Notes: generated by a model from the sequence alone, not told the origin. DNA of 64,000 nucleotides from Gammaproteobacteria bacterium (GCA_009841615.1 VXLL01000029.1:1-64000), one strand, 5' to 3'; counted from the stretch's first letter, positions 9,943 to 20,073 are shown. Program-made: numbers and translations.

Positions 9943-10410
9943 TTAATTTCCTAAGAGCATCGGGTCAGTTTCGAGATTTATCTCTACTATACCTTTCTTT
10001 CTCCCTGTTGATTTCTCATTTTGAAAGAAGTCAACGAATGTTTGTTCGGTCTCATTGACGATAGTGGTACTTGGAAAAAATTCACCGAAGAACCGGATCT
10101 TTTGTTGACCGCGTAGTCTTGGATCTCTGAAGATGGGTTCCAGACGATTTTCGTCGATACCATCTGGATTCCAACAGGCATCGTAGTCATTAGGGTAGGG
10201 CTTTTCTGTCACGTAGCTACCATTCAAGAAAACAAGTGCGCATCTCGCGTCGGCAAGCTGCGTAACGGCCTCGAGAAACCCGCCGAACAAAGTCCGTTTC
10301 ACATCGTTGATTGCGAATCTGTCTCGTGTTTCTTCGAGTGTCGCTAAGTGAATTCCTTCGGGAAGTACTTTCCATGGTGCGTCCGTCACTTCGACTAATT
10401 CCGGGATCAT
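9943..10410 (-). CDS. Minimal nucleotidyltransferase-like protein, probable toxin partner (DUF6932-like)
   Basis: 155 residues from ATG at 10410 (an upstream GTG at 10458 is less likely given the promoter). The middle has LNGSYVTEKPYPNDYDACW: Gly-Ser followed ten residues later by DYD, the G-S…DxD pattern of polymerase-beta-type nucleotidyltransferases. A late acidic stretch (EINLETDP) could supply a third carboxylate. Together with the ImmA/IrrE partner it resembles toxin-antitoxin modules with NTase toxins; that role is inferred. The family name is from memory of similar pairs. Confidence 0.75.
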   Translation of the reverse strand: MIPELVEVTDAPWKVLPEGIHLATLEETRDRFAINDVKRTLFGGFLEAVTQLADARCALVFLNGSYVTEKPYPNDYDACWNPDGIDENRLEPIFRDPRLRGQQKIRFFGEFFPSTTIVNETEQTFVDFFQNEKSTGRKKGIVEINLETDPMLLGN

Positions 10411-10446
10411 TATTACAATTATATTGATGTAAGTATTCAATCTAAA
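10411..10446 (-). promoter_or_regulatory. Sigma70-like promoter giving a leaderless toxin-antitoxin transcript
   Basis: On the minus strand a perfect -10 TATAAT lies at 10423-10418 and TTTAGA at 10446-10441 matches four of six -35 positions, with a 17-nt spacer. The -10 ends 7 nt before the ATG at 10410, so transcription should start at or next to the A of the start codon, and no Shine-Dalgarno is present. The interrupted palindrome TTACA…TGTAA (10413-10432) overlaps the -10 and could be the operator for the XRE protein. Confidence 0.5.
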
Positions 10447-10739
10447 GACGGCGTACACCTGTTATCAGCACGCAAACAAGAGCCGTTCCAACCGAATCAC
10501 CTTGAACAGACTAGTATTGTTTCTAGTCGTCCAAGATTCAGCTAGTGAGTTCGTCAAAAAACACTCTCGCAGAAGCGTCATCGAGTGCGACATTCCACAC
10601 AGAGCTCGATAAATGTCTTAGTTTGAGGAAGGAAGGGACGGTTTTTCTTCGCCCTCGGTCAAGTATGCAAATTTCTAATTTGAACTAAGTAACTTCATAA
10701 AGTTATATAGTGTCGTTCAACGAGGAACAAAATGGTTGC
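10447..10739. other. Upstream spacer of the ImmA/NTase module
   Basis: No gene seen. It contains the 14-mer TTCGTCAAAAAACA at 10550-10563, found also at 7344 and 25714 (see findings). Confidence 0.4.
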
Positions 10740-12389
10740 TTAGAGCGAGTCTTTAGGTTCTTCCAAACTCTCTTTTTCACCGTACTCTTCAATCAAAAAC
10801 GTTTTCAGTTTTTCCGGGGAAACGTCCTTTTGCACGATCTTCCTTTCCTTGTCGACTAAATAGCCTTTTGGAATAAAGTTTACACCGTAGGCAGTGGCTA
10901 TTTCTCCTGTCCATCCCTTGGCTTCGCCTAGGTTAATCCAAGGAAGATCATGATCTTTTGATCCTTCAGACCATAATTCGTGAGTCTCGTCTATAGAAAC
11001 GGAAACGATTTCAAATCCATGTTCTTTATACGATGAGTACAAATCCTTTAACGCTGGAAAAGATTCGATACACGGACCGCACCAAGAAGCCCAAAAGTCC
11101 AATAGCACGAAGTCGTTCTCTTCGAGTAGCTCGAATAACGAAAACTTGTCCCCGTCTAGATTGGGGAGAGTGAAGTCTGAAACCGTTTTGCCGACAGTGA
11201 GACTCTTGTCGTTTCCCTCTCTTGCAAGAGTTTTTGCATGCATGTTGCGGGCGTGAGTTACTCGTCTCGCAACAAGGTCTGTGTCAAGAGAATTGGACAA
11301 CCTATCGTACACGGCCAATCGTTTCTCGCTTCTGCTGAGAGCGCCTAGTTCCACTGCGAGTAACGCATCCATCGGATCCTCAGCATGCAAGGCAACATCA
11401 TTCCAAAAGCCAATGCGAATTCTCTTTAACTCACTCAAGAGTTCTTGATATTTTGGAGTCTCACTCTCTAAGTTTTCTCCATCTTCGGATCTAGAATTGT
11501 TGGTATCACCATCCGTGTTCTTGTTGTCATGAAATTCTTGGTAAGCAATTCGGTATTCACGGGCGGTGGACAAATATTCTTCACTCTGTTGCCAGCTCTC
11601 AAACAGTTCTGAATGCTTACCCGTTCCGGAAACTACAACAAGATCCTTAATCCACGAGCTGCGAAAAGTGAGCGTGAGGCTAGCTCGGGGTTGGACAATT
11701 GCTTTAATAGCCGCCCATTCTCCCTCAGTACCAAACAGAATCGAAACCGGTCGTGGTTCAGTTACCTCTGCTTCTATTAAGAATTTGCCATCTTCGAGTA
11801 AAACACTACCAAACTTTATAGAAACCTGGTGTCCCAACTTGTCATACTCTGAAGTCTCGATGGTGACAAGTGCTTTCTCCACATCTATGTCCAAAAAGTT
11901 CATGTCCCCAGAAATTGAAAACTTGTTTTTCGAATCTTTAACTCTCCTAGAAGCACCAAGTAGATGTAATTGCGAGCGGTAAGGACTTGCGTCGACTAGA
12001 GCAAAGGATACTGTAGAACTTGGTCCAGCAGGAAGCTCTAGAGTAATCGGTTCTTCAAAACCGATATCTACTGAAATCTTTAAATCTAACGTGTTTTCGA
12101 TAGATTCATTCAGAGTGATTTCGCCGTCCACAAAATTTCCCTTAGCCAACAGTTCAAAGCTGGATTTCCCTGTTACGTCCTCAATTGCTTTGTAGATGGT
12201 TACTTCCGCCGAAGCTAAATCCACATCCCTTACTGCCCGCATTGAAAACGACTCCATATCCATAGGGAGGGGCAGACCAGAACTGGGCATCAGTTTTCCC
12301 GTGATCGTAAGCGTCTTTGTGGTTTCGGTGTCATTTCCAAAAGAAAGAGTGGAAGCAACCAACAATATCAGTCCTAACAAACGTTTCAT
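10740..12389 (-). CDS. Exported DUF4369-like/TlpA thioredoxin (family A)
   Basis: 549 residues from ATG at 12389, chosen over an upstream in-frame start at 12407 because GGAG lies 8 nt before it and the signal peptide (MKRLLGLILLVASTLSFG) begins there. F-x-I-x-G-like modules start at TLTITGK and KFSISGD; the strand LLEDGKFLIEAEV and SGTGKHSELFESWQQSEEY match the DUF4369-like pattern. The thioredoxin domain spans about residues 400-530 with FWASWCGPC (first Cys at 437) and cis-Pro loop NFIPKGYLVD. It lacks the linker and C-terminal cysteines seen in some paralogues. Probable periplasmic thiol oxidoreductase or thiol-dependent binding protein. Confidence 0.88.
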   Translation of the reverse strand: MKRLLGLILLVASTLSFGNDTETTKTLTITGKLMPSSGLPLPMDMESFSMRAVRDVDLASAEVTIYKAIEDVTGKSSFELLAKGNFVDGEITLNESIENTLDLKISVDIGFEEPITLELPAGPSSTVSFALVDASPYRSQLHLLGASRRVKDSKNKFSISGDMNFLDIDVEKALVTIETSEYDKLGHQVSIKFGSVLLEDGKFLIEAEVTEPRPVSILFGTEGEWAAIKAIVQPRASLTLTFRSSWIKDLVVVSGTGKHSELFESWQQSEEYLSTAREYRIAYQEFHDNKNTDGDTNNSRSEDGENLESETPKYQELLSELKRIRIGFWNDVALHAEDPMDALLAVELGALSRSEKRLAVYDRLSNSLDTDLVARRVTHARNMHAKTLAREGNDKSLTVGKTVSDFTLPNLDGDKFSLFELLEENDFVLLDFWASWCGPCIESFPALKDLYSSYKEHGFEIVSVSIDETHELWSEGSKDHDLPWINLGEAKGWTGEIATAYGVNFIPKGYLVDKERKIVQKDVSPEKLKTFLIEEYGEKESLEEPKDSL

Positions 12390-12470
12390 AATGCACTCCG
12401 AATACATGGTCTATCTACGTATCAGTAGATACAGAAACTTGAAATCTAGTCTCAGGATCCTTGTGGAGAT

Positions 12471-14078
12471 TTAGTCGTAGTGCTTTTTGAGAAAGTTGGA
12501 GAGTTCATCGGGTTTTATATTCTTATGAATAATGCGATTTTCGCTGTCGATCAAGTAGGTTGTAGGCAGCCCCTGGATGCCATACGCTACTGCTGTAGAT
12601 CCCAACAGATCTCCAGATGCCCGTAGATCAATCCAAGGAAGTTCGTACTCTTTTGAGATTTCTTTCCAGTCTGCGATCGATGTGTCCACAGCAATTGACA
12701 CTACCTCAAATCCTCGGTTCTTGTAGGCTTCATGAAGTTCCTTCAATGGCTCAAACGCTGCGATGCAAGGACCGCACCATATAGCCCAGAAGTCAATCAA
12801 AATGAGACTGTTGTCTTCGACGACTTGCTTAAGAGAGATTAGTTCACCCTCATGGTTCGCAAGTGAAAATTCAGGTACGTGATTTCCAACGACGAGATTA
12901 GCATTGTTCTCTGTTCTCGTCAAAAAAGCAGCGATTCTGTTTCGAGCAGGCGTTACTCTTCTTGCTACTACATCCGAATCAAGTAGCTTTGCAAATTGGT
13001 CGTACAACTCGATGATTTCTTGGTATTTGATGGTGCCAGGTGGCAATATTTTTCGCGCTAGTTCCAATGCCAATAGTCGATTTAACGGATCTTCTTCCTC
13101 CAACGCGAATCGCTTCAAATTCTTAAGCTGGATATCGAATACTCTGTTAAATAATCGCGTGAAATCATCCGTAGGTGATCCGTCTTTTTTGCTAGATGAG
13201 CCGCTCTTGCTTGCCACAATGGTGGCGTCCCATGCAGTAACAAACTCGTCTTGAAGTTGCCAGCTGTCGAGTAGTTTAGCGTGTCGTCCCGTCTCGCTCG
13301 TTGCAACGACAAATTGACTCTCAACTTTGTGATATTGCTGAACCTTGATCTCTACTTTGGGTTCTATAACTACATATTTACGAACCAGCACGCTCGTCCC
13401 CACTGCGATCTCCAATTGGGCAACTCTTGGTTCATCTACATCTGCTTCGACTAAGAAGTTGTAGTTTTGATCGAGAAGAACTTTACCATAGTCGATTACA
13501 TTGAGAGTTCCATCCTCGTAGTACTCTTCAGCAGTTAGGTGTGCTGAAAGGAATTTGTGGTCAGTGTTTGCTTGTTGAGGTTCATAAGTCCCAGAGATCG
13601 AAAACATGGAGTTCTGATTCGTTGTACTTCTCGATGCACCAACGAGAACTACTTCGTTCGGGTGCGAGCCAAGATGGTCCAAAAGCGCAAAGTGGTGAAC
13701 GACTAAATTTCCTGGAACAAGCAAGACATTCAACGACCGTGTGATGTCCTGACTATTGCTTATCGAAATTTTTGCATACGTCGGATGATCGATTTCACCA
13801 ACTAGAGAAACGTGTCCGTCTACGAAGTTTCCCGAAGATAATTCATCGACTGTTTTGTCCCCTTGGGAGTTTGTTACTTCGTGGGTAACGATCACCGAGG
13901 CATCTGCCCAGTCAAATTCGGTGGGTTCCGTGATATCGCTTTTTGAATCAGCGACTCCGTTATCCACGGACGTTCGAATCTCTCCGACGATCAAAAATGA
14001 GTTGACAGAATCCATCTCTGACGCACTTATAGACACTACGAGAACGATTAACCCAAATATCACGTACGTCTTTCTCAA
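12471..14078 (-). CDS. Exported TlpA-type thioredoxin (family A), TTG start
   Basis: 535 residues from TTG at 14078. This start is chosen because a perfect AAGGAG lies 7 nt upstream and it gives a normal signal peptide (MRKTYVIFGLIVLVV…); the frame is open to 14234 without a better site. Modules begin at NSFLIVGE and MFSISGTY. The helical linker is shorter and less acidic than in the 15262 gene. The thioredoxin domain has FWAIWCGPC (first Cys about residue 435) and cis-Pro GLPTTYLID. Ile replaces Ser in the usual WASWC. Same strand as the 10740 gene, 81 nt upstream of it. Confidence 0.86.
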   Translation of the reverse strand: MRKTYVIFGLIVLVVSISASEMDSVNSFLIVGEIRTSVDNGVADSKSDITEPTEFDWADASVIVTHEVTNSQGDKTVDELSSGNFVDGHVSLVGEIDHPTYAKISISNSQDITRSLNVLLVPGNLVVHHFALLDHLGSHPNEVVLVGASRSTTNQNSMFSISGTYEPQQANTDHKFLSAHLTAEEYYEDGTLNVIDYGKVLLDQNYNFLVEADVDEPRVAQLEIAVGTSVLVRKYVVIEPKVEIKVQQYHKVESQFVVATSETGRHAKLLDSWQLQDEFVTAWDATIVASKSGSSSKKDGSPTDDFTRLFNRVFDIQLKNLKRFALEEEDPLNRLLALELARKILPPGTIKYQEIIELYDQFAKLLDSDVVARRVTPARNRIAAFLTRTENNANLVVGNHVPEFSLANHEGELISLKQVVEDNSLILIDFWAIWCGPCIAAFEPLKELHEAYKNRGFEVVSIAVDTSIADWKEISKEYELPWIDLRASGDLLGSTAVAYGIQGLPTTYLIDSENRIIHKNIKPDELSNFLKKHYD

Positions 14079-14447
14079 TTTCTTTCTCCTTGGGGCTGAC
14101 ACCTCGCTTGTTGAGTAGGCTTTTTGTTCGTATCTTGAATTAATACAGCTTAAGTTGCCAGCAAATGCAATACCGAATACGCCTGAGTTCGTCAAACGAG
14201 TAGATGATGTCGAGTACGAGAAAGTTTCAGACACGACTCTTCCGCGCTCGGTGGTGCAAAAATTTGAAGTGAATCTACTACTTAGTGATTAACTAGAGAG
14301 CAGATGTTTGACGAACGTTGATAGAAAATTATCAAACGGTAACTGTTTCGGAGGTTAACCTCTACGCCAGAGTAGGGATTCAACAATATCAATGGCACGA
14401 TATAATCTTGACCTCTGTTCATCGAAAGAAATTTGCAAAAGATCGCT
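14079..14447. other. Divergent spacer, partly duplicated near 17.8 kb
   Basis: 14108-14240 is related to 17757-17885, upstream of the truncated family A copy (shared GTAGGCTTT, CGTATCTTG, GATGT.GAGT blocks). This supports duplication of a gene with its upstream flank. TTTGACGAAC-type motifs occur at 14188-14197 (minus) and 14306-14315 (plus). No gene called. Confidence 0.5.
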
Positions 14448-14768
14448 ATGACTCAGTATCCACCAAGAAAATTGATTTTGCCTAAGCTCGCGTTGTCTTG
14501 CGTTCTTGTGCTAGTTTTGTTGCTTACCGGATGTGCCGCGGTGCGCGCTACAGATCCGATTGATACTCAGATCAATTGGGATGTTGATACGGCAATCTCT
14601 CATTGCCTCCAAGAAGTAACTGGAAAATCCATTGAAGCACTTGATAGAATCACCTACGACACTCACTTAGAGCTTGAAGACTGCGTGAACGATAAAGTAC
14701 AGGCAAAAGAACGCGTGGTGCTCGAATATCACGGAAGTAAAAAAGGCTTAATACCGCGAGCTAAGTGA
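14448..14768 (+). CDS. Small putative lipoprotein
   Basis: 106 residues from ATG at 14448 (an in-frame TTG at 14433 is possible). The N-terminus has basic residues, a hydrophobic run (LSCVLVLVLLL) and lipobox LTGC with Ala at +2, so outer-membrane sorting is expected. The mature part of about 75 residues is hydrophilic with two further Cys (HCLQE and EDCVN) that could form a disulfide. No family recognised. It lies alone on the plus strand between minus-strand thioredoxin genes. Confidence 0.65.
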   Translation: MTQYPPRKLILPKLALSCVLVLVLLLTGCAAVRATDPIDTQINWDVDTAISHCLQEVTGKSIEALDRITYDTHLELEDCVNDKVQAKERVVLEYHGSKKGLIPRAK

Positions 14769-15261
14769 ACATCTTCGAGACAGAGGGCACAATATGTCTC
14801 GCACGGTGAATCGCTGCTTCAGGTAACGGTTTGCCCCACCAAGAATAATAGCGTCCACGAAGACTAAACTATAGTCTATTTGCGCTTAGAGTGCTGACGA
14901 AATCCGTTTTTCAAGTAGTAGTTGTAATTGTTTGGCGGCTAAAACTTTAGCAACCACGGGTCCGTCCTCATATCGTGGGAATTGAGTACGAACAATTCCG
15001 ACAGCATGAGGTGTAGACGGTGAACTTTGAGCGATCTTCAAACATCCAAATGTCTTTGATCAACTTACAGTACTTCACTCTACTCTTTCTTCGGCTACCG
15101 AAACAAAGATGAAAGAATGGTACATTGAGTGCGGAGAAATCGAGAGTAAAAGTAGCTCTGAAACCGTTCTGGATGTCAACATTCGGAAACTGGCTACACA
15201 CTATTCGGAATTCTCTGGGACCCTTTGGTGTAGAGTATCTATTCTTTTTGTCTAATGTGGT
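14769..15261. other. Intergenic, nothing recognised
   Basis: No gene, repeat or clear terminator. The longest open stretch (77 codons, minus strand, 14968-15201) has no ribosome site or recognisable motif and is not called. Confidence 0.4.
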
Positions 15262-17136
15262 TTAAAGGTCGAACTCTAGTTTTAGAACTCTTTCAAGTTC
15301 GTTAGTCGACAAGTTTCTATGATTGATACAGCCTGATTTATCCAGAAGGAAACTCTTTGGTATTGTTATTACCCCATAAGCCTTACCCACAACTCCTTCA
15401 CCGGGTTCATCTATATTTCCTACGTCAATCCAAGGTAAACTGTGCTCTTCGCTTGCCTCCACCCATTCTTCTTGAGTGCTATCCAGAGACACTGAAATGA
15501 TCTCAAATCCGTTTTGAGCGTATTCAGCGTACATCTCTTTTAAGTGTGGAAATGCTGCTATACATGGTCCGCACCAAGATGCCCAAAAGTCTACCAGTAC
15601 AACTTCATTTTCTGCAACGACGTCTTGAAGTGCGACCTGAGCGCCAGCTAACGTGGGAAGCGTGAATTCCGGTGCTAGCTGTCCCGGTACGACACTCTTA
15701 TCGATCTCGTCTGCTTTGATAAAGTCTGCTATTTCTTCCTTCGCAGGGGTAACCCGTCTAGCGACTATGTCTTCATCAAGCATAGTTGCTATCTTTTCGT
15801 ACGTTGGTACGGAGTGTTTGATGTTTTTAGAGTTAAATCCGAACGCACCCAGTTCCATAGTGAGAAGGAGGTCCATTGGATCTTGGGTACTTGACGCTAT
15901 CTTCTCCAATGCTTCCGACCGCATGTCTACCAATTCCAAGAACAGTCTGTGATATTCAGGATTTTCTGAAGCCGTTTGTGTGCTTGCGAGTTCAGGTTCA
16001 ACATCTGCATCTGCAAGTATTACATGCTCGCATTCATCGACGGGTGGAATCCCGTTCGAGAAGGCCAGTACTGGTTCAATGTCGATCAGTTTGTCTTCTT
16101 GATTAGTAGTTTCGTAAGTTGAGTCATCGTCATCGTTCCGTGAGCTAGTTGCAGACTCTTCTGTAGTCGCATCTCGATCGGTTTCAATCTCTTGCGTTGC
16201 GGCCTGGCGCGCTCGCCATGAAGCTTCCCAATCATCGCGAAAGTCTTTGTAGGACGTAGCATATCGTTCCAAAAGTGCCTGATATTGTTCGCTCAGTTGC
16301 CAACTACTCACAAGTCTTTGGTGTCTGCCTCTGTCGGCAGCCGCGACGAGTTCTCGCGACCATCCTTGAGGTGAGATGACAATCTCGCCAGCCGCCTCGG
16401 CCACGACATATACACTGCCAAAGTATTCATTGAAAGCGTTATGGCCTCCACTAACAGCGACATAGAGAACTGAAGGTTCATGGATTTCTGATTCGATGAT
16501 AAACACGCCATCTTTGACCAAAACCGTTCCATGATTGATACGGGATGGATTTCCTTGGTCATTCAAACCGGGACCGCTTACGGTTACGATTCCCAGCGAC
16601 AACTCATCATCCAGCGAATGAAAATCGCCTCTTATCGTGAATTTCTTCGCATTGTCTCTTACTCTGTTTGAAGTACCAACCAAGACCAGTCTCGGCGGGC
16701 GATAATCAACTTGTCGATCAACGATTGCAATCGCGATTTCGTCTCCACCTGGAACAACTAGCGTTCGCATTGTTAAAGATGATTCACCTCCATCGCGTGT
16801 GACTGTGATTGTCACGGTAGTAGCTTCTTCAATTTCACCCGATAGATCCAAACTGCCATTTAGAAATGATCCAGTTGCTAGTTCAATTGCATGTGATTGT
16901 CCTGCTTCATCAATCACCTCGTGAGTTACTACTACGGAAGCTACTGGCCAACCTGTTTGGTCCTCTGCCGTTGATACTGAGTCATCTGTAACAGGGGAAA
17001 CGTCAGATGAGGATCCAAAGTCCGAGGGCGTTAGATATTGTCCTGTGATTCTAAATGAACTTGTTGAATCTTCCTCGACTGCGTTTAGCAAGAACGCGCA
17101 ACTGGCCACTCCAACGAATCCCAAAAAGTGTTTCAT
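15262..17136 (-). CDS. Exported TlpA-type thioredoxin with extra Cys pair (family A)
   Basis: 624 residues from ATG at 17136 (MKHFLGFVGVA…, signal peptide); ATG 17145 is also in frame. Modules start at SFRITGQY and KFTIRGDF; then RHQRLVSSWQLSEQY. An acidic, low-complexity linker at about residues 300-400 contains ECEH (Cys 369). Thioredoxin domain: FWASWCGPC (Cys 522 and 525), cis-Pro TIPKSFLLD, and a further Cys at 603 in SGCINH. The extra pair is shared only with the products of 37558 and 41653 (and the linker half with the gene at 1-1546). Probable periplasmic thiol-redox protein with its own internal disulfide partner. Confidence 0.87.
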   Translation of the reverse strand: MKHFLGFVGVASCAFLLNAVEEDSTSSFRITGQYLTPSDFGSSSDVSPVTDDSVSTAEDQTGWPVASVVVTHEVIDEAGQSHAIELATGSFLNGSLDLSGEIEEATTVTITVTRDGGESSLTMRTLVVPGGDEIAIAIVDRQVDYRPPRLVLVGTSNRVRDNAKKFTIRGDFHSLDDELSLGIVTVSGPGLNDQGNPSRINHGTVLVKDGVFIIESEIHEPSVLYVAVSGGHNAFNEYFGSVYVVAEAAGEIVISPQGWSRELVAAADRGRHQRLVSSWQLSEQYQALLERYATSYKDFRDDWEASWRARQAATQEIETDRDATTEESATSSRNDDDDSTYETTNQEDKLIDIEPVLAFSNGIPPVDECEHVILADADVEPELASTQTASENPEYHRLFLELVDMRSEALEKIASSTQDPMDLLLTMELGAFGFNSKNIKHSVPTYEKIATMLDEDIVARRVTPAKEEIADFIKADEIDKSVVPGQLAPEFTLPTLAGAQVALQDVVAENEVVLVDFWASWCGPCIAAFPHLKEMYAEYAQNGFEIISVSLDSTQEEWVEASEEHSLPWIDVGNIDEPGEGVVGKAYGVITIPKSFLLDKSGCINHRNLSTNELERVLKLEFDL

Positions 17137-17232
17137 AGTAAACATGTTTCTACGTGCTGCTCAGAAATTTGGAGTGAAGTATACTACCCAGGTTCAAGAG
17201 CATTGAATGTTCCAGTTCGACGAGGTGTTCAG

Positions 17233-17595
17233 TCATTCTGACGGAATTTCCTGTGCCGGTGCTTCGATAGTACCCGTTAAGATAACACTTCGATTGTCAA
17301 AACTACCAGATGCCAAAACTACAGTCTCAAAATCACCTGCGTCATTAGTGGTCTCGTATGAAACGTCAATAGTAGCGTTCAAAAGCTTCATCTGCTCTGA
17401 TTCACCCCGAGTTGAATCCATGTCCTCTTCGACTTCAGATTCAACTACACTGTATGTACCAACAATTGCTAAAGTATTCTCTGGATTAGGAGTTTCCCCA
17501 ATCACGTTTGTTGTTAGGCAAATTAAGCCAATACATATCCAAATAGGTGTGATACTCTTGCTCGTCGGATCTAGTAGAAGTGTGCGCTCCCTCAT
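17233..17595 (-). pseudogene. Truncated family A thioredoxin: N-terminal fragment only
   Basis: 120 codons from ATG 17595: signal peptide (IWICIGLICLTTNVIGE), then TLAIVGTYSVVE and the strand pattern VDVSYETTNDAGDFETVVLASGSF typical of the first family A module, ending in GTIEAP plus six residues and a stop. The rest of the protein, including thioredoxin, is missing; the next gene begins 96 nt away. Its upstream flank resembles that of the 12471 gene. Either a decayed duplicate or a free-standing secreted module; decay is more likely. Confidence 0.7.
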
Positions 17596-18119
17596 TTCTA
17601 GGCAGCACTTTTAATCGAATATAGTTTATGGAACTAGTACCTGATACTCGCACGGATATAGTTTCGTGCCATACCAATTTAGTTACCAGCACCTGTCTGG
17701 GGAGAAGTGTGATCGAGTCAACCTAACTGTTGTTACCTACATCATTTTCACCTTGAGTTGTGTAGGCTTTCGAGCTCGTATCTTGGACCAGTCAAATTTG
17801 TGTAGTGAGCAAACGCAACACTGAATGAGCTGACTCTAGTCAAATTCATTGAGGATGTTGAGTTCGGGAAAGGTTCTGACCTGTTTTCTCGACTATGCGG
17901 ATGGCTCCGAATCCCAGAAAATCGTCAAGTCAAATAAGACCTCAAACTAGTCACATCTCAGTTCAAATGTATTCGAAAGAATACTTGAAGTGGAAGTTAA
18001 AGAAGATCCTGAACTTCGACCCAGACTGACGATTAAACGAATTCTGTGTCTTGAAACGCTTTGAATTATTGCGTCATCTACTATCTTGTATTCGACCTAC
18101 AGGTTCGTGGAGGTACCTC
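17596..18119. other. Divergent spacer with duplicated flank
   Basis: Holds the copy (about 17757-17885) of the flank at 14108-14240. GGAGG at 18108-18113 is the ribosome site of the next gene. Nothing else recognised. Confidence 0.45.
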
Positions 18120-19976
18120 TTGGAACACAAAACACTGACTCCTGATTTTGTCAATTGCTCAAGTAGTTGTCGAGTTTTACCATGTAAGGAGTCTCTATCG
18201 CATTTCATCTTTTTCTTTGCAGGTATCCTTCTATGTTTGTTACTGTGTAGTTGTGAGCGCGGAAACTCGAGTGTGGAGGAAATTGAGGAAGGACAAGTTG
18301 AGAATGAAGAGACAAACGCGGTTCGAACCCAAGACTTCGCCGGTACAAATGGTTTGGGTGAGGACTTGTTGCTCACTGGAGACTTTCGTGAACTAGATAG
18401 ATTCCCAAATCGTTTTGTTCGAAACGCAGCTCTTCATCGGCGATTGATGCAGTCTACTGAGAACGAATTGTTCGAAATACTCACGAATACTTCAAACATT
18501 TCTCGACAAAGCATTCGAGACGATGTGCAGCATTTAATCGTACACCGCTTGGCTACGTTGAACCCTAAAGAGACATTAAGACAGATTGAGAATTTGCAGA
18601 TGGGGAATCAAGGCACTTTAGTTGCTCTAATTTTTGGGGAATGGGCGATTAAAGATCTGGACGATGCTGTTAATCATGCCAAAACTCTTGAAACCCGTAA
18701 AAAGTTCCTTGCACTTCGTGGTATCCTGAGATCGAGAGATGATCTTGCTGATTCTCAACATCGTAGCATCGCTGCGCAACTAGGTGTCAAACACTTGACG
18801 CATGATCTACTTTCTCGATCCGATGACGACGAAATTATCGAATCACCCGATTTGAAGTGGCTAGAACTGGCTAACGACGCGCAGATGGATCTTTCACAAA
18901 TCGAAAGGTTAACTCGAATCGCGGAAAACTGGATTGAAAGAGATGGACTAGATGCCCTCGAAACCATTTACGCGTCGATAACTGATTGGCAAATTCGCAT
19001 GCCTGTTCTGTCGACAGCGCTCCATAAGACCACATTGAGAGATCCTCAAACGACTTTTGAACACGTATTACAGTTGGACTTCGACCAGGGTGATTTTCTA
19101 GTTTCGTCTGTGGCCCAGTCTTGGGCGAACGTTGATCCTTCCGGAGCACTAGGTGCTGTCGAGTCCGTAGAATCGGAGGCACTTCGTACTCAGCTACAAG
19201 ATTTGATAGTTCGAACATGGGCGAGTAAGAACCCTAATGGGTTACTAGCTTCATTGAACTTGTTACCAGCCAGCATGCGATTGTCAGGAACTGGACATGC
19301 GGTAGTCGCAATGTCTCGCACGGATCCCACAAGTGCATCTAAAATTTTTGTTGAACAGTACGAAGGGAGCAATAAATTGACGATCGCTCAGTCATTAGTA
19401 AGAAATTGGTCTGATCAAGATGCTCAAACTGCGCTCGATTGGGTGTTGTCGACTCCTCTTGTAGCTGGGTTGCAGAAAGAGTTGTTACCCATCGCATTAG
19501 GAGAACTGGTAACTAGTGATCCAAATAAAGCAATTGAAATTGCACTAACGCAACCTATCGAGAATGATCAATGGGGTATGGAAGCCTCAGTTTTAGGTTC
19601 GTTAGCATTGAGTGACCCTCAGAGAGCAACTCAGATGTTGTCAAGAGTGCGGGAAGGTCCAACAAAAGAGAGGGCTTACTCTTTAGTGGGATCTCAGTTG
19701 ATCCGTAATGGCGACGTCGATCAAGCTCTTACACTCGTAGACGACTTATCCGATGAGGAACAATTTCGCTACTTAGAAACAATCATAGACACGTGGGCTT
19801 TAACTCAGCCTGTCCATCTGTTGGATCGAATCGACAAATTACCTAATGAAGACTTAAAGGCACAAGCTGCTGCAAGAATGATTGCATTTGAACAATATCG
19901 AAAAAAATTGACTGACGATCAGATTAATGCAGCTCGAGAATTTTTGTCTGAAGGCGGTGCCTCACTCAGCGATTAG
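18120..19976 (+). CDS. Membrane-anchored or lipid-anchored solenoid protein (family B)
   Basis: 618 residues from TTG at 18120, chosen because GGAGG lies 6 nt upstream; the frame is open back to TTG 18051. Residues about 28-45 are strongly hydrophobic and end in LLLCSCE, so either a transmembrane anchor or a lipobox. Family signature: FGEWAIKDLDDAV, LRSRDDLA, SIAAQLG. Later repeats include QDAQTALDWVLST and SDPNKAIEIAL, then LTDDQINAAREFL. Single gene with no same-strand partner, unlike most family B members. Confidence 0.84.
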   Translation: MEHKTLTPDFVNCSSSCRVLPCKESLSHFIFFFAGILLCLLLCSCERGNSSVEEIEEGQVENEETNAVRTQDFAGTNGLGEDLLLTGDFRELDRFPNRFVRNAALHRRLMQSTENELFEILTNTSNISRQSIRDDVQHLIVHRLATLNPKETLRQIENLQMGNQGTLVALIFGEWAIKDLDDAVNHAKTLETRKKFLALRGILRSRDDLADSQHRSIAAQLGVKHLTHDLLSRSDDDEIIESPDLKWLELANDAQMDLSQIERLTRIAENWIERDGLDALETIYASITDWQIRMPVLSTALHKTTLRDPQTTFEHVLQLDFDQGDFLVSSVAQSWANVDPSGALGAVESVESEALRTQLQDLIVRTWASKNPNGLLASLNLLPASMRLSGTGHAVVAMSRTDPTSASKIFVEQYEGSNKLTIAQSLVRNWSDQDAQTALDWVLSTPLVAGLQKELLPIALGELVTSDPNKAIEIALTQPIENDQWGMEASVLGSLALSDPQRATQMLSRVREGPTKERAYSLVGSQLIRNGDVDQALTLVDDLSDEEQFRYLETIIDTWALTQPVHLLDRIDKLPNEDLKAQAAARMIAFEQYRKKLTDDQINAAREFLSEGGASLSD

Positions 19977-20073
19977 GAAGTTTAAGATCATAAAGATCAC
20001 CGCGAGCCTAATATTAGATGTTTTCCGAGGTAGTCGAATGTTGCGCTCTAAGTAATCGCTCTAGTTGTTCACG

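Noticed and set aside
14968..15201. 77-codon minus-strand open frame in an intergenic region
   Set aside because: No ribosome site, no recognisable motif, composition not convincingly protein-like.
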